A stretch of DNA of 64,000 nt from Jannaschia maritima (GTDB lineage: Bacteria; Pseudomonadota; Alphaproteobacteria; Rhodobacterales; Rhodobacteraceae), in contig NZ_JARGZA010000013.1 in NCBI RefSeq assembly GCF_030973515.1, positions 32,388 through 96,387 on the forward strand. The letters run 5' to 3'. Positions 20,704 to 29,548 of this stretch are shown here, piece after piece; positions within the stretch are counted from its first letter, which is position 1; every line of letters starts with the position of its first letter. The notes beneath the pieces were generated by a model. That model was not told the origin of the DNA. It saw nothing but the letters and a program-made list of their open reading frames with translations, and ran no database searches. A program made the translations under genes and the position numbers.

Positions 20704-21903
20704 CTAGTCCGACGCCTCGGTCACTTGCAGGATCGCGCCATTGTCGAAATCGGTCAGCATCAGGAAGCTTCCATCGTCCAGCACCTCGACATCACGAATG
20801 CGGCCCTGGTCGCGTAGAAGGCGCTCCTCCTCCACCACGACCCCTTCCTCCAGGGACAGGCGCACGACGCCGCCGGGATAGAGCGAACCGATCAGCAGAT
20901 CGCCGTTCCAGTCGCCGAACTGGGTCCCGGAATGGAACTGCATTCCCCCTGGCGCGATCACCGGATCCCAGAAGTAGACGGGCTGCTCCATGCCTTCCAT
21001 CGCCGCCCGACCCGACCCGACCTCGTCGCCGTTGTAGTTCTCGCCATAGCTGATGACCGGCCAGCCGTAGTTCAGGCCGGCCTCCGGTCGGTTCAGCTCG
21101 TCCCCGCCGGCGGGTCCGTGCTCGATCGTCCATAGGGTGCCATCGGCGTCCACGGCGGCGCCCTGCACGTTGCGATGGCCATAGGACCAGATGCCCGGAA
21201 CGGCGTCGGCGGCGTCGAAGGACGGGTTGCCGTCCGGGACGGTGCCATCGGGGTTCAGACGCATGACCTTGCCGTAGGTCTTGTCCAGATCCTGCGCGAA
21301 GACCCGTTCGCGGCGCGAGGAATGCTCGCCCGTCGTGATCGCGACCGTGCCGTCGTCCAGGAAGACGATGCGCGATCCGTAATGCATGGGCGTCGGAGAC
21401 GGCGGCCCCTGGACGAAGATGTCCTCCACCTCCGTGAGTTGGGCCAGGTCGTCCGACAGCGTAGCCCGCGCGGCCGCGGTGACGCTGCCGCCGTCGACGG
21501 GCTTGGCATAGGTCAGGTAGATCCTTCGATCGTCGGCGAATTCCGGACCGACCGCAACGTCCAGGAGGCCGCCCTGGTTCTGGGCCAACACGGCGGGCAC
21601 GCCGCCGATGGGGGCGGACAGGTTGCCGTCCGCCGTGACGTGGCGCAATTGCCCCGAGCGTTCGGTGACGAGATAGCCGCCTCCGTCGGGCAGGACGGCG
21701 ATCCCCCAGGGGTGGACCAGGCCACCGACCACCGTCTCCACGTTCAGATCGACGTCGGACTCCTCGAGGTTCGCGCGGAACTGCTCCGCGAAGGCGGGTT
21801 GGAAATCGGTGTTGCGCTCACCCCAGGTGAAGCCCTGCGAGGCGGCGGGCTGGATCAGGAGGAACGCCAGGGGCGGGGCAGCAGTAAGGGCACGGATGGG
21901 CAT
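20704..21903 (-). CDS. PQQ-dependent sugar dehydrogenase family protein (YliI-like)
   Basis: Periplasmic six-bladed beta-propeller of 399 residues in the soluble glucose/aldose sugar dehydrogenase family. A signal peptide ends near residue 22 (AASQ). Family motifs include VHPWGIAVLPDGG near 64, GGLLDVAVGPEF near 111, YGHRNVQGAAVD near 244 and EHGPAGGDELN near 265, the last holding calcium/PQQ-site residues in characterised members. Oxidation of an aldose with PQQ is a family inference; no PQQ biosynthesis gene is present here. The ATG follows a GGGAG. Confidence 0.88.
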   Translation of the reverse strand: MPIRALTAAPPLAFLLIQPAASQGFTWGERNTDFQPAFAEQFRANLEESDVDLNVETVVGGLVHPWGIAVLPDGGGYLVTERSGQLRHVTADGNLSAPIGGVPAVLAQNQGGLLDVAVGPEFADDRRIYLTYAKPVDGGSVTAAARATLSDDLAQLTEVEDIFVQGPPSPTPMHYGSRIVFLDDGTVAITTGEHSSRRERVFAQDLDKTYGKVMRLNPDGTVPDGNPSFDAADAVPGIWSYGHRNVQGAAVDADGTLWTIEHGPAGGDELNRPEAGLNYGWPVISYGENYNGDEVGSGRAAMEGMEQPVYFWDPVIAPGGMQFHSGTQFGDWNGDLLIGSLYPGGVVRLSLEEGVVVEEERLLRDQGRIRDVEVLDDGSFLMLTDFDNGAILQVTEASD

Positions 21904-22043
21904 GTCGGGTCTCCCGGATAATCGGTTCGATCGCACAGCTAGCGCGGCGGCGAAGGGGGTCACATCACGATCGGATGGGCGGCTTGTGCCCGGACCGCTC
22001 GTCGACCGCGATCCGCTCGGCGCCGTCCCACCATAAGGACAGA

Positions 22044-22063
22044 CCCGGGGCTCAGCCCCCGGG
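22044..22063 (-). terminator. Hairpin between cpdB-like and sugar dehydrogenase genes
   Basis: Seven-pair stem CCCGGGG / CCCCGGG with a six-base loop, 14 bases past the stop of the leftward phosphodiesterase. On the minus strand it is followed by TCTGTCCTT. A plausible terminator for that gene. Confidence 0.5.
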
Positions 22064-22077
22064 GCCGTTTGCGATCG

Positions 22078-24018
22078 TCACAGCGGCATGCGGTATCGCT
22101 GGAAGCCGTCTTCCGTGATCTCGGCCGGTTCCAAGGTACGACCTGGTACTTCGTCCGCGTAAGCCGCGCCGCCGGGCCCTGTATCGAACAGCACCACGGT
22201 CCCGTCCATCGGAACGAAGGACCAGTTCCCGTCGGCCGAGGGGCTGATCGTGCCCTGTTCCACGATATAGCGGACGATGACGTCGCGGTTGGTGTCGGGC
22301 GCGTCCAGGATCGTCGTGTCGCCCGTGCCGGGGAAGCTGCCGCCTCCGCCCGCGCGGTAATTATTGGTGGCGATCACGAACTCCGCGTTCATGTCCAGCG
22401 GCGCGCCATCGTACTCCAGATCCACGATGCGGTTCGCATCCGGGTTCACGACCTCGCCCTCCGCGTCGAAACGGGACGGCTGGGACAGGTCGATACGGTA
22501 GGTCACGCCGTCGATCACGTCGAAGTTGTATGACGGGAAGTCGGGGTTCAGCAGCACCTGCTCACCCCCGCCCGGTTCGATCCGATTGAACATGCCCGCG
22601 CTGCGCTCCAGCCAGTCCTTCACCTGCTGACCCGTCACGCGTACCGCCCGCACGGTGTTCGGATAGAGGTACAGGTCCGCCACGTTCCGGATGGCCACGT
22701 CGCCCGCCGGCACGTCGGTGTAGTAGTCGGCGCCACCGCGACCGCCCGCCTTGAAGGGGGCCGCTGCGGACAGGATCGGCAGACCTTCGTGTTCCGTGCC
22801 CTGCAATAACTGATCGACGTACCACCGTTGCGCTTGACTGACAATCTGGACGGATGGGTCGTCGGCGACCAATGCGAAATAGGAATGCAGTGGTGCGTCG
22901 GTCTCGCCCACCGCGCGGCGGACGTATTCCAGCGTGGCCTCGTGGTCGGTTCGCGTCGCGTTCAGTACGGCGTCCACGCTCTCGACCTGGGGCGTCCAGG
23001 ACCGATCCTCGCCGCGGATGGCGATGGGCCGCAGCGATTGCTCGCTGGCTACGATGCGCCAGCCGGACCCATCGCGTTCGAGCATCAGGTCGACCAGCCC
23101 CATGTGGCTGCCCCAGTATCCGGGCATCACGGCAGGCTTTCCGTGAATCGTTCCGGCCGCCGCGTCGACGTTCGCCACGTCGGCATAGGCATCGGACGGG
23201 AACTCCCGGTGATGGTGGCCGGTCAGGACGACGTCGATGCCGGGCACGGCGGCGAGGGGAACGGAGGCGTTCTCCATCATCTCCTCGTACTCCGCCGGGC
23301 CGATACCGGAATGGGACAGGGCGATGACGATGTCCGTGCCCTGTTCCTTCATTTCGGGAACCAGACGCTCCGCCGTGCGTACGATGTCCTGGACGGACAC
23401 GTTGCCCTCCAGGTGGCGACGGTCCCAGACCATGATCTGCGGTGGCGTGAATCCGATCACGCCGATCCGGATGGGCGCGGTTCCGCCCGCTCCGTCCGCG
23501 ATCTCGCGATCCAGGATGACGTATGGGGCGAACAAGGGATCGGACCCTGTGCCGCGGGTGACGTTCGACAGCACGACGGGGAAGTCCGCCCCTGCGACGG
23601 CGGTTTCGAGGAAGGATAGGCCATAGTTGAATTCGTGATTGCCGATCGTGGCGGCGTCGAAGCCGACCGTGTTCATGGCCGCGATGACGGGATGCACGTT
23701 GCCGGGCTGCAGGCCGCGTTCGTATGCGATGAAGTCGCCCATCGGGTTGCCCTGCAGGAAGTCGCCGTTGTCCAGGACGAGGGTGTTGCCGGCCTCGGCC
23801 CTCACGTCCTCGATCAGCGCGGCGGTGCGGGCCAGACCGACAGTGTCGACAGGCCTGTCGCCGTAGTAGTCGTATGGCCAGACATGGACGTGGAGATCCG
23901 TCGTCTCGGCGATCCGAAGATGCGCCTGCCCGGCCTGCGCGCGGGCGGCGAACGGATGGACCGCGATCAGCGAAGTCGCGGCAGTCGTCTGTAGGAACGT
24001 GCGGCGTGTCAGCGTCAT
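22078..24018 (-). CDS. cpdB: 2',3'-cyclic-nucleotide 2'-phosphodiesterase / 3'-nucleotidase
   Basis: Periplasmic bifunctional enzyme of 646 residues that hydrolyses 2',3'-cyclic nucleotides and 3'-nucleotides for phosphate and nucleoside scavenging. The N-terminus [14 protein letters not shown] is a twin-arginine signal. The metallophosphatase motifs are [16 protein letters not shown] near 40, GDFLQGNP near 86, GNHEFNYG near 125 and TGHHHREFP near 265. The C-terminal 5'-nucleotidase substrate domain (about 370-560) contains [13 protein letters not shown] sequence (here [12 protein letters not shown]) and [13 protein letters not shown]. It is divergent from the copper-binding protein gene. Confidence 0.93.
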   Translation of the reverse strand: MTLTRRTFLQTTAATSLIAVHPFAARAQAGQAHLRIAETTDLHVHVWPYDYYGDRPVDTVGLARTAALIEDVRAEAGNTLVLDNGDFLQGNPMGDFIAYERGLQPGNVHPVIAAMNTVGFDAATIGNHEFNYGLSFLETAVAGADFPVVLSNVTRGTGSDPLFAPYVILDREIADGAGGTAPIRIGVIGFTPPQIMVWDRRHLEGNVSVQDIVRTAERLVPEMKEQGTDIVIALSHSGIGPAEYEEMMENASVPLAAVPGIDVVLTGHHHREFPSDAYADVANVDAAAGTIHGKPAVMPGYWGSHMGLVDLMLERDGSGWRIVASEQSLRPIAIRGEDRSWTPQVESVDAVLNATRTDHEATLEYVRRAVGETDAPLHSYFALVADDPSVQIVSQAQRWYVDQLLQGTEHEGLPILSAAAPFKAGGRGGADYYTDVPAGDVAIRNVADLYLYPNTVRAVRVTGQQVKDWLERSAGMFNRIEPGGGEQVLLNPDFPSYNFDVIDGVTYRIDLSQPSRFDAEGEVVNPDANRIVDLEYDGAPLDMNAEFVIATNNYRAGGGGSFPGTGDTTILDAPDTNRDVIVRYIVEQGTISPSADGNWSFVPMDGTVVLFDTGPGGAAYADEVPGRTLEPAEITEDGFQRYRMPL

Positions 24019-24235
24019 GGCGGGGGTTCCTTTCCTTGGATCGTCGGGTTCTCACTGGACTATGCCCCGCTTCGCGACGGCGTGGGATGAAAATGCGCGA
24101 TCCATTCGGAATGATGCTCGGATCCTGCCGGTCCGCTCGTCCGACACCCGCTCCGCCCTTCCTGCGGGCGTTCCGTGCCCCAGGAACGGGGACATCCTGG
24201 GGGCGTTACCTCGATACACGAAACAGGAGGAACCG

Positions 24236-24622
24236 ATGTCCATTCAAAAGATGATCGCAGAGCATCCCGACGTGGCGGGACATCTGAACGAAACCCTGGG
24301 GCAGGCGGTCCGCCATGCGATGTATTGCGCGGCGATCTGCAACTCCTGCGCCGATGCCTGCGCCGCGGAAGAGGATGACAGGGGCGAGTGCATTCGGCTG
24401 TGCAGCGATTGCTCCGACATCTGCACGGCGACCCACCGTGTCGCATCGCGTCGGACGGGCAGCAACGAGGCGGTCCTGCGGGCTATGCTGGAACTATGCG
24501 TCCAGGCCTGCGAGACGTGTGCAGAGATGTGCGCGCGACATGACGACGACCACTGCCGGCGCTGCGCCGAGATGTGCCGCGAATGCGCCAGCGATTGCCG
24601 GAAGGCCGCCCAGAACCTGTGA
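24236..24622 (+). CDS. Cys-rich four-helix-bundle copper-binding protein (Csp/DUF326)
   Basis: Small cytosolic protein of 128 residues with about 17 cysteines spaced as CxxxC and CxxC along predicted helices (CAAICNSCADAC, CSDCSDIC, CVQACETCAEMC, CRRCAEMCRECASDC), the layout of copper storage proteins in which cysteines line the core of a four-helix bundle and bind many Cu(I) ions. There is no signal peptide, which fits the cytosolic Csp3 type. A strong CAGGAGG ribosome site precedes the ATG. It is alone; no copper-export gene or copper-responsive regulator lies nearby. Zinc or other thiophilic metals are possible. Confidence 0.85.
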   Translation: MSIQKMIAEHPDVAGHLNETLGQAVRHAMYCAAICNSCADACAAEEDDRGECIRLCSDCSDICTATHRVASRRTGSNEAVLRAMLELCVQACETCAEMCARHDDDHCRRCAEMCRECASDCRKAAQNL

Positions 24623-24644
24623 TGCAGGGTCGGAAGGAACGAAA

Positions 24645-24668
24645 AGGGCCGCTTCGGGAAGCGGCCCT
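24645..24668. terminator. Bidirectional hairpin terminator
   Basis: Perfect ten-pair stem AGGGCCGCTT / AAGCGGCCCT with a four-base loop between the convergent copper-binding and rplI genes. On the minus strand it runs into TTTTCG, so it is the likely end of the rpsF-rpsR-rplI transcript. Confidence 0.8.
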
Positions 24669-24689
24669 CCTCCGCAGTAAGGGTCCTCG

Positions 24690-25322
24690 TCAGCGCAGGT
24701 CCGGCTGATCGTCGTCGGAGCCGGATTCGGATTCGGGCGTCGTCACCAGATCGCTGTCGTCAGCCGCCGCGGAACCGATGTCGTCGAACAACTCGGCGAT
24801 CTCGAACTCGGCCTGGGCTTCCTCTTCGGCCGCAAGATCTTGAATCGACTTGCCTTCGGCCTGCAGCTCCGCCTCTTCCTGCGAGCGGGCGACGTTCAGA
24901 ACGATCGACACCTCCACCTCCGGGTGCAGGTTCACGGTCACGTCGTGAAGCCCGAGTTCCTTGATCGGCGCGGTAAGCGCGATCTGACGGCGCTCGACCG
25001 TGAACCCCGCCTCGGTCGCGGCCTCGGCGGCATCGCGCGTGGTGACCGAACCGTAGAGCGCGCCGGAATCGGACGCTTGACGGATGATGACGAACTGCTG
25101 CCCGTCCAGCCGCCCGGCCATCGCGTCCGCGTCCTTCTTCGATTCCAGATTGTCGGCTTCGAGTTGAGACTTGCGGCCCTCGAAGGCAGCGACGTTCGCA
25201 TCGGAGGCCGTCAGCGCCTTGCCCTGCGGCAGCAGATAGTTGCGCGCGTATCCGGGCTTGACGTCGACGACGTCGCCCATCTGGCCCAGCTTGGCCACGC
25301 GTTCCAGAAGGATCAGTTGCAT
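24690..25322 (-). CDS. rplI: 50S ribosomal protein L9
   Basis: Large-subunit protein of 210 residues. The N-terminal rRNA-binding domain is standard ([20 protein letters not shown], then [13 protein letters not shown] near 25), joined by the long helix to a C-terminal domain ([17 protein letters not shown] near 130). It is longer than the usual 150 residues because of an acidic Glu/Asp/Ser-rich tail of about 55 residues, a common feature of alphaproteobacterial L9. Last gene of the rpsF-rpsR-rplI operon. Confidence 0.97.
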   Translation of the reverse strand: MQLILLERVAKLGQMGDVVDVKPGYARNYLLPQGKALTASDANVAAFEGRKSQLEADNLESKKDADAMAGRLDGQQFVIIRQASDSGALYGSVTTRDAAEAATEAGFTVERRQIALTAPIKELGLHDVTVNLHPEVEVSIVLNVARSQEEAELQAEGKSIQDLAAEEEAQAEFEIAELFDDIGSAAADDSDLVTTPESESGSDDDQPDLR

Positions 25323-25335
25323 GTCGTAACTCTCC

Positions 25336-25563
25336 TCACTTCACGGCGTAGGGCAGCAGGGCTAGAAACCGCGCCCGCTTGATGGCGCGAGCCAGCTTAC
25401 GCTGGTTCTTCGCGGACACGGCGGTGATGCGCGACGGCACGATCTTGCCGCGTTCGCTGACGTAGCGCTGCAGCAGACGCGTGTCCTTGTAATCGATGGT
25501 GGGCGCGTTGGCGCCCGAGAACGGGTCCGACTTGCGGCGGCGGAAGAACGGTTTGGTGGCCAT
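25336..25563 (-). CDS. rpsR: 30S ribosomal protein S18
   Basis: Small-subunit protein of 75 residues that pairs with S6 on the platform. Typical sequence: [30 protein letters not shown] and a C-terminal [18 protein letters not shown]. It lies between rpsF and rplI with gaps of 14 and 13 bases. Confidence 0.98.
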   Translation of the reverse strand: MATKPFFRRRKSDPFSGANAPTIDYKDTRLLQRYVSERGKIVPSRITAVSAKNQRKLARAIKRARFLALLPYAVK

Positions 25564-25577
25564 GATCTACTCCCCTC

Positions 25578-25934
25578 TCAACGGCGTTCGCGGCGGCGAT
25601 CGTCACGGTCGTCGCGCTTTTGCATCTGGACGCTCGGCCCTTCCCCGTGCGCGTCGACCTTGATCGTCAGCACGCGCATCACGTCGTCGTGGAGGCGGGC
25701 TAAGCGCTCCATCTCCTGTACGGCGGCGGCGGGCGCGTCCGTGCGGAAGAAGCTGTAATGCCCCTTGCGGTTCTTGTTGATCTTGTAGGCCATCGTCTTG
25801 ACGCCCCAGTACTCGACGTCGACGACGGAGCCGCCGTTATCGGTCAGGACAGCGCCGAAATGGTCGTTCAGACCTTCGGCCTGCGCGTTGGACAGGTCCT
25901 GGCGCGCTATCATCACATGCTCGTAGAGCGGCAT
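25578..25934 (-). CDS. rpsF: 30S ribosomal protein S6
   Basis: Small-subunit protein of 118 residues starting MPLYEHVMIARQDLSN, with WGVKTMAYKINKNRKGHY near 63 and a basic C-terminal tail. It is the first gene of the ribosomal operon; the 190-base region upstream holds the promoter and the terminator of the neighbouring PRC-barrel gene. S6 operons are autoregulated in many bacteria by S6-S18 binding the leader; no such structure was identified here. Confidence 0.97.
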   Translation of the reverse strand: MPLYEHVMIARQDLSNAQAEGLNDHFGAVLTDNGGSVVDVEYWGVKTMAYKINKNRKGHYSFFRTDAPAAAVQEMERLARLHDDVMRVLTIKVDAHGEGPSVQMQKRDDRDDRRRERR

Positions 25935-26070
25935 GGGATCCCCTTCGTATGACAGGCTTCAAAGCCCGGGCATGGATCCCGCCGCCCGGGCACGAGAGGC
26001 CGTGCGTTCAATTACATGGCGGGACGAGGCGTCATACAGGATGCGCATCGGGGTGCAACCCGCAGGCACG

Positions 26071-26094
26071 AAAAGGGGCCCCGATAAGGGCCCC
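26071..26094 (-). terminator. Rho-independent terminator after PRC-barrel gene
   Basis: Seven-pair stem GGGGCCC / GGGCCCC with loop CGATAA, followed on the minus strand by TTTTCG. It lies 33 bases past the PRC-barrel stop codon. Confidence 0.7.
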
Positions 26095-26126
26095 GTCCGA
26101 TCGATGGAAGGCGCGGTCGCCGTGGA

Positions 26127-26594
26127 TCAGTCGAAGAAGCCTTCGTCCACCGACGGCAACTCTTCCAGTTGCTCCTCGGTCAGCCGGGTGACGTAGCTGT
26201 AGCTGACGTCGTCCACCGCGGTCAGACGCAGATCTTCGACGGGAACCATCACGTGCTTGTCACCGATGTCCAGAAAGCCGCCGACCTCGGCCACGATGCC
26301 GATCATCTGGCCGGACTGATCGAGCACGATATCCTCGATCTCGCCGATCTGACGAAGGTCGGTGCCGTAGTTCTGGGATTGATACCCATAGGCATCGCGG
26401 TCGTCGAGATCCATCCAGGTCGCTTCGTCGTAACGTTCGGCGACCGAGTACATCGGGCCGCCCGTGATGTCGCGGGTGCGGATCAAATCGTCCATGTTCA
26501 TCACATGGCCGTCAGACAGGGCGGGGCCGGCTGCCAACATCAGGGGGGCGGCGACGATCGCGCCAAGCGCGGTGGCATTCAGGGTGCGCAGCAT
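26127..26594 (-). CDS. Exported PRC-barrel domain protein
   Basis: Protein of 155 residues with a signal peptide ending ALS near residue 27 and a PRC-barrel fold over about 75-130 (GEIEDIVLDQSGQMIGIVAE, then GDKHVMVPVEDLRL). PRC-barrel domains bind proteins or RNA in several settings; exported versions in this group have no assigned role. It is divergent from the yceI gene. Confidence 0.8.
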   Translation of the reverse strand: MLRTLNATALGAIVAAPLMLAAGPALSDGHVMNMDDLIRTRDITGGPMYSVAERYDEATWMDLDDRDAYGYQSQNYGTDLRQIGEIEDIVLDQSGQMIGIVAEVGGFLDIGDKHVMVPVEDLRLTAVDDVSYSYVTRLTEEQLEELPSVDEGFFD

Positions 26595-26768
26595 GGTGTG
26601 CTCCTTCGTTTATCCGTTCGACCGGTCAACGCGGACCCCCCCGGTATGAGTTTCATTCGATCGTCAGGTAGTGCGCCGCTGCACACGTCTTGTTGACGCT
26701 GCAGGGCTTCCCTCCGACCGGCGAAACCCGCAACTGTGCGCCGCAGGTAACCCAACGGGAGAAATCCG

Positions 26769-27353
26769 ATGTTCCGCACCATGCTCGTCGCTACCGCCGC
26801 CGCCACCACGCTGGCCGGCGCCCCCGCCTTCGCCGACCCCGAGGCCTACGTCCTCGACTCCAGCCACAGTCAGATCGTCTTCAGCTACGATCACCTCGGC
26901 TTCTCGACGACCTACGGCATGTTCTCCGGGTTCGAGGGCGAGATCATGTTCGACGTCGACGATCCGGCGAACTCTTCGGTCAACGTCTCGATGCCGCTCG
27001 AGATGATGTTCACCGGGTGGGAGCAGCGCGACGCGCACTTCCAGTCGCCAGACTTCCTGGACGCCGCGGCGAACCAGACGGTCAGCTTCACCTCCACCTC
27101 CATCGAGGTGACCGGCGAGGACACCGCCTTGATCACCGGCGACCTGTCCCTGGGCGGGGTGACGCAGGAGGTGGTCCTCGATGCGAAGCTGAACCAAGCG
27201 GCCGATCATCCGATGCAGAACACCCCTTGGCTGGGCTTCGACGCCACCACGACGCTGCTGCGTTCGGATTTCGACGCCGGTAACTTCGCGCCCTTCGTCA
27301 GCGACGAGGTGGAGGTCATCATTTCGATCGAAGCGCAAAAGGTCGAAGCTTGA
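26769..27353 (+). CDS. YceI family periplasmic protein
   Basis: Protein of 194 residues with a signal peptide ending AFA near residue 20 and a lipocalin-like YceI domain (YVLDSSHSQIVFSYDHLGFS at the start, GDLSLGGVTQEVVLDAKLN near 128). YceI proteins bind isoprenoid-type lipids such as polyprenyl quinones. No cytochrome b561 or quinone gene accompanies it. Confidence 0.92.
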   Translation: MFRTMLVATAAATTLAGAPAFADPEAYVLDSSHSQIVFSYDHLGFSTTYGMFSGFEGEIMFDVDDPANSSVNVSMPLEMMFTGWEQRDAHFQSPDFLDAAANQTVSFTSTSIEVTGEDTALITGDLSLGGVTQEVVLDAKLNQAADHPMQNTPWLGFDATTTLLRSDFDAGNFAPFVSDEVEVIISIEAQKVEA

Positions 27354-27360
27354 ACGATTC

Positions 27361-27404
27361 GTCGGGGCGGGATTCGGACTGACGGTCTGGTCCCCCGCCC
27401 CGAC
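27361..27404. terminator. Long-stem hairpin after yceI
   Basis: Perfect 11-pair stem GTCGGGGCGGG / CCCGCCCCGAC separated by a 22-base loop, eight bases past the yceI stop. There is no T-run after it. It probably ends the yceI transcript. Confidence 0.5.
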
Positions 27405-27493
27405 GGTTATCGGATAACGCGGCGTCCGTTGGAACGGCTCCGCGACGGCGCGTGTTTTCCGGGTATCGATTCCCAACGCCCGTCGGAGCCATC

Positions 27494-29443
27494 ATGAAAC
27501 TTCGTGCCGCAACCGCCCTCGCATCCTCGCTCGCACTGATCCTGCCCCCGATGCCCGTCCTCGCCCAGGACGGTTCATCCGTCGTCCTGACGGAGGAAGA
27601 TCAACAACGCTGCATCGACGCGGGCGTCGCGCTGGACGATCCGGCCGCGCTGGAACGCTGCGCCGCCGCCATCGCGGGCGGGGCCGAGGACCTGGAAACC
27701 GCCTTGCAAGCCGGGATCGAAGTCGAGGCCGAAGACGTCGAGGTCACCACGGAGGAGGTCGTCCCGAGCGACGTGGTGGAGGACACCGCGGTGGAGGACG
27801 TGACTGACCAGCTCGCCGACAGCCCCGTGGAGGAGCTGGTCGATGGGGACGCGGCGACGGAGGTCGCCGATCCCGCCGTGCCGACGGACGGCGCCGGCGA
27901 AGCAGTGACGGTTCAGGCCGACGACGGCGCGACCACTCTGCAAGATGCGGAGACGGCGGACGGTGACGCGCCATCCGATGAGCCCGTGTTGGTCGAGACG
28001 GTGGACGACACGGAAGCACCGGCGACCGAGCCCGTGACCGATGCTGCCGACGCGACTGACGGCGCCGACGCGAACGACGGCGACGCCATGGCCGAAACGG
28101 TGGACGACGCCCAGGCCCCGGTAGCGGAGGCCACGACCGATGCCGCCGGCGACACCGATGCCGGCGGGGATGCCTTGGTCGAGACCGTCGACGATACCGC
28201 GGCGCCCGCGACGGAGCCTACGACCGATGCCGCCGCCATTCCGGAGGCGCAGGAGGACCTGCAGAGCGACGTGGCCGATCAGATCGCCTCGCAGGGCGAG
28301 CCCGAGCTGACCGAAGCGGGGGAGACCGCGCGCGACCAGATCGGTGCGGCCTTCGACATCCTGGACAACAGCCTGGGCGAGGGCACATCGGACGCGATCG
28401 CGGACTCGGTCCCCGGCCTCGCCGCCGCGCTTGACCTCGACACGACGGAGGAGGCGCCCGACGCCGAGGTGATCGAGCAGACCGTAACGGAGGAGGACGT
28501 CCGCACTTCGACGGAGGATTTCACGACATCCGCGATCGAGACGGGGTCGCGTGACGAAGGGGGTCTGTCCCGCAATCAGCGACTGGCTCTGGGGGCTCTG
28601 GGCGCGTTGGCGGTGGGCACGGTCCTGGCCAACAACGCTCGCGTCGTGTCCAACAGCGGCGACCGCGTGGTCGTGCAGCGCGACAACGGTGACCTGCAGT
28701 TGTTCCGCGACGACGATACGTTGCTGCGACAGGCCGGATCGAACGTCCGCACGCAGCAGTTCGACGACGGCTCGACCCGGACGATCGTGACGCGCGAGGA
28801 TGGAAGTCAGATCGTCACGGTTCGCGATGCGTCGCTGCGCGTCCTGCGCCGCGTCCTCGTGGAGGCGGACGGCACCGAATACACGTTGATCGACGACACC
28901 CAACCCGTCGAGCGCGTGGACGTGTCGGAGCTTCCGCGCCGCGCTTTGGTGACGACGCAATCGACCGCGAACGACCCGCTGCGCGCGGCGTTGGAGAACC
29001 AAGTCGCCCTCGATCGGCGCTTCACGTTGGCGCAGGTCCGCCAGATCCCCGAAGTGCGCGCGCTCGCTCCGGCCGTGGAGCTCGACACCGTCACCTTCCC
29101 TAGCGGATCGGCCGCGATTGAACCCGACCAGGCCGACGAGTTGACCGGATTGGCCTCCAGCATGCTGGAACGGATCGAAGCGGATCCCCGCACGGTGTAC
29201 CTGATTGAAGGGCATACCGATGCGGTGGGGGACGCGGCGTACAACTTGGCGCTGTCGGATCGCCGGGCCGAGACCCTCGCCCTGGCGTTGAACGAATACT
29301 TCGGCGTCCCGGTCGAAAACATGGTCGTCCAAGGCTATGGCGAGCAGTTCCTGAAGGTGCAAACGCAGGCGGACGAACGCGCGAACCGCCGCGCCGTCGC
29401 GCGCGAGATCACGCAGCTGTTGCGCACGGCCGCGGCCAACTGA
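27494..29443 (+). CDS. OmpA-family protein with a long acidic repeat region
   Basis: Envelope protein of 649 residues. The signal peptide ends near residue 25 (VLAQ). Residues about 60-280 are highly acidic, Ala/Asp/Thr/Val-rich and contain three imperfect repeats of about 35 residues built on ETVDDTEAPATEPVTDAA. A hydrophobic stretch LALGALGALAVGTVLA lies near 365. The C-terminal OmpA/MotB domain (about 530-640) has GHTDAVGDAAYNLALSDRRA and QGYGEQFLKV, the peptidoglycan-binding pattern. The ATG at 27494 was chosen for the signal peptide. Probably a peptidoglycan-anchored outer-membrane or periplasmic protein with a flexible linker. Confidence 0.87.
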   Translation: MKLRAATALASSLALILPPMPVLAQDGSSVVLTEEDQQRCIDAGVALDDPAALERCAAAIAGGAEDLETALQAGIEVEAEDVEVTTEEVVPSDVVEDTAVEDVTDQLADSPVEELVDGDAATEVADPAVPTDGAGEAVTVQADDGATTLQDAETADGDAPSDEPVLVETVDDTEAPATEPVTDAADATDGADANDGDAMAETVDDAQAPVAEATTDAAGDTDAGGDALVETVDDTAAPATEPTTDAAAIPEAQEDLQSDVADQIASQGEPELTEAGETARDQIGAAFDILDNSLGEGTSDAIADSVPGLAAALDLDTTEEAPDAEVIEQTVTEEDVRTSTEDFTTSAIETGSRDEGGLSRNQRLALGALGALAVGTVLANNARVVSNSGDRVVVQRDNGDLQLFRDDDTLLRQAGSNVRTQQFDDGSTRTIVTREDGSQIVTVRDASLRVLRRVLVEADGTEYTLIDDTQPVERVDVSELPRRALVTTQSTANDPLRAALENQVALDRRFTLAQVRQIPEVRALAPAVELDTVTFPSGSAAIEPDQADELTGLASSMLERIEADPRTVYLIEGHTDAVGDAAYNLALSDRRAETLALALNEYFGVPVENMVVQGYGEQFLKVQTQADERANRRAVAREITQLLRTAAAN

Positions 29444-29460
29444 TCGCCTGGAACGTCACG

Positions 29461-29490
29461 CCCCGCCCCCGGTGATCGGGGGCGGGGTGT
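29461..29490 (+). terminator. GC-rich hairpin terminator
   Basis: Perfect 11-pair stem CCCCGCCCCCG / CGGGGGCGGGG with a five-base GTGAT loop, followed by TGTCTTCCT. It lies 17 bases past the OmpA-family stop codon. Confidence 0.75.
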
Positions 29491-29548
29491 CTTCCTAGAT
29501 TGCAATTTCAGGTTGTTACGACCAATCCGCTTCGTTTAACTTCGCGTC

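Noticed and set aside
27431..27456. GGAAC-N17-TGTT upstream of the OmpA-family gene, resembling an EcfG general-stress promoter.
   Set aside because: The -10 part lacks the CGTT form, and Rhodobacterales mostly lack the EcfG/PhyR system, so a chance match is more likely.
27575..29362. A 595-residue minus-strand frame opposite the OmpA-family gene.
   Set aside because: It is Arg/His/Gly-rich shadow sequence created by high-GC codon bias; the plus-strand protein has a signal peptide and OmpA domain.
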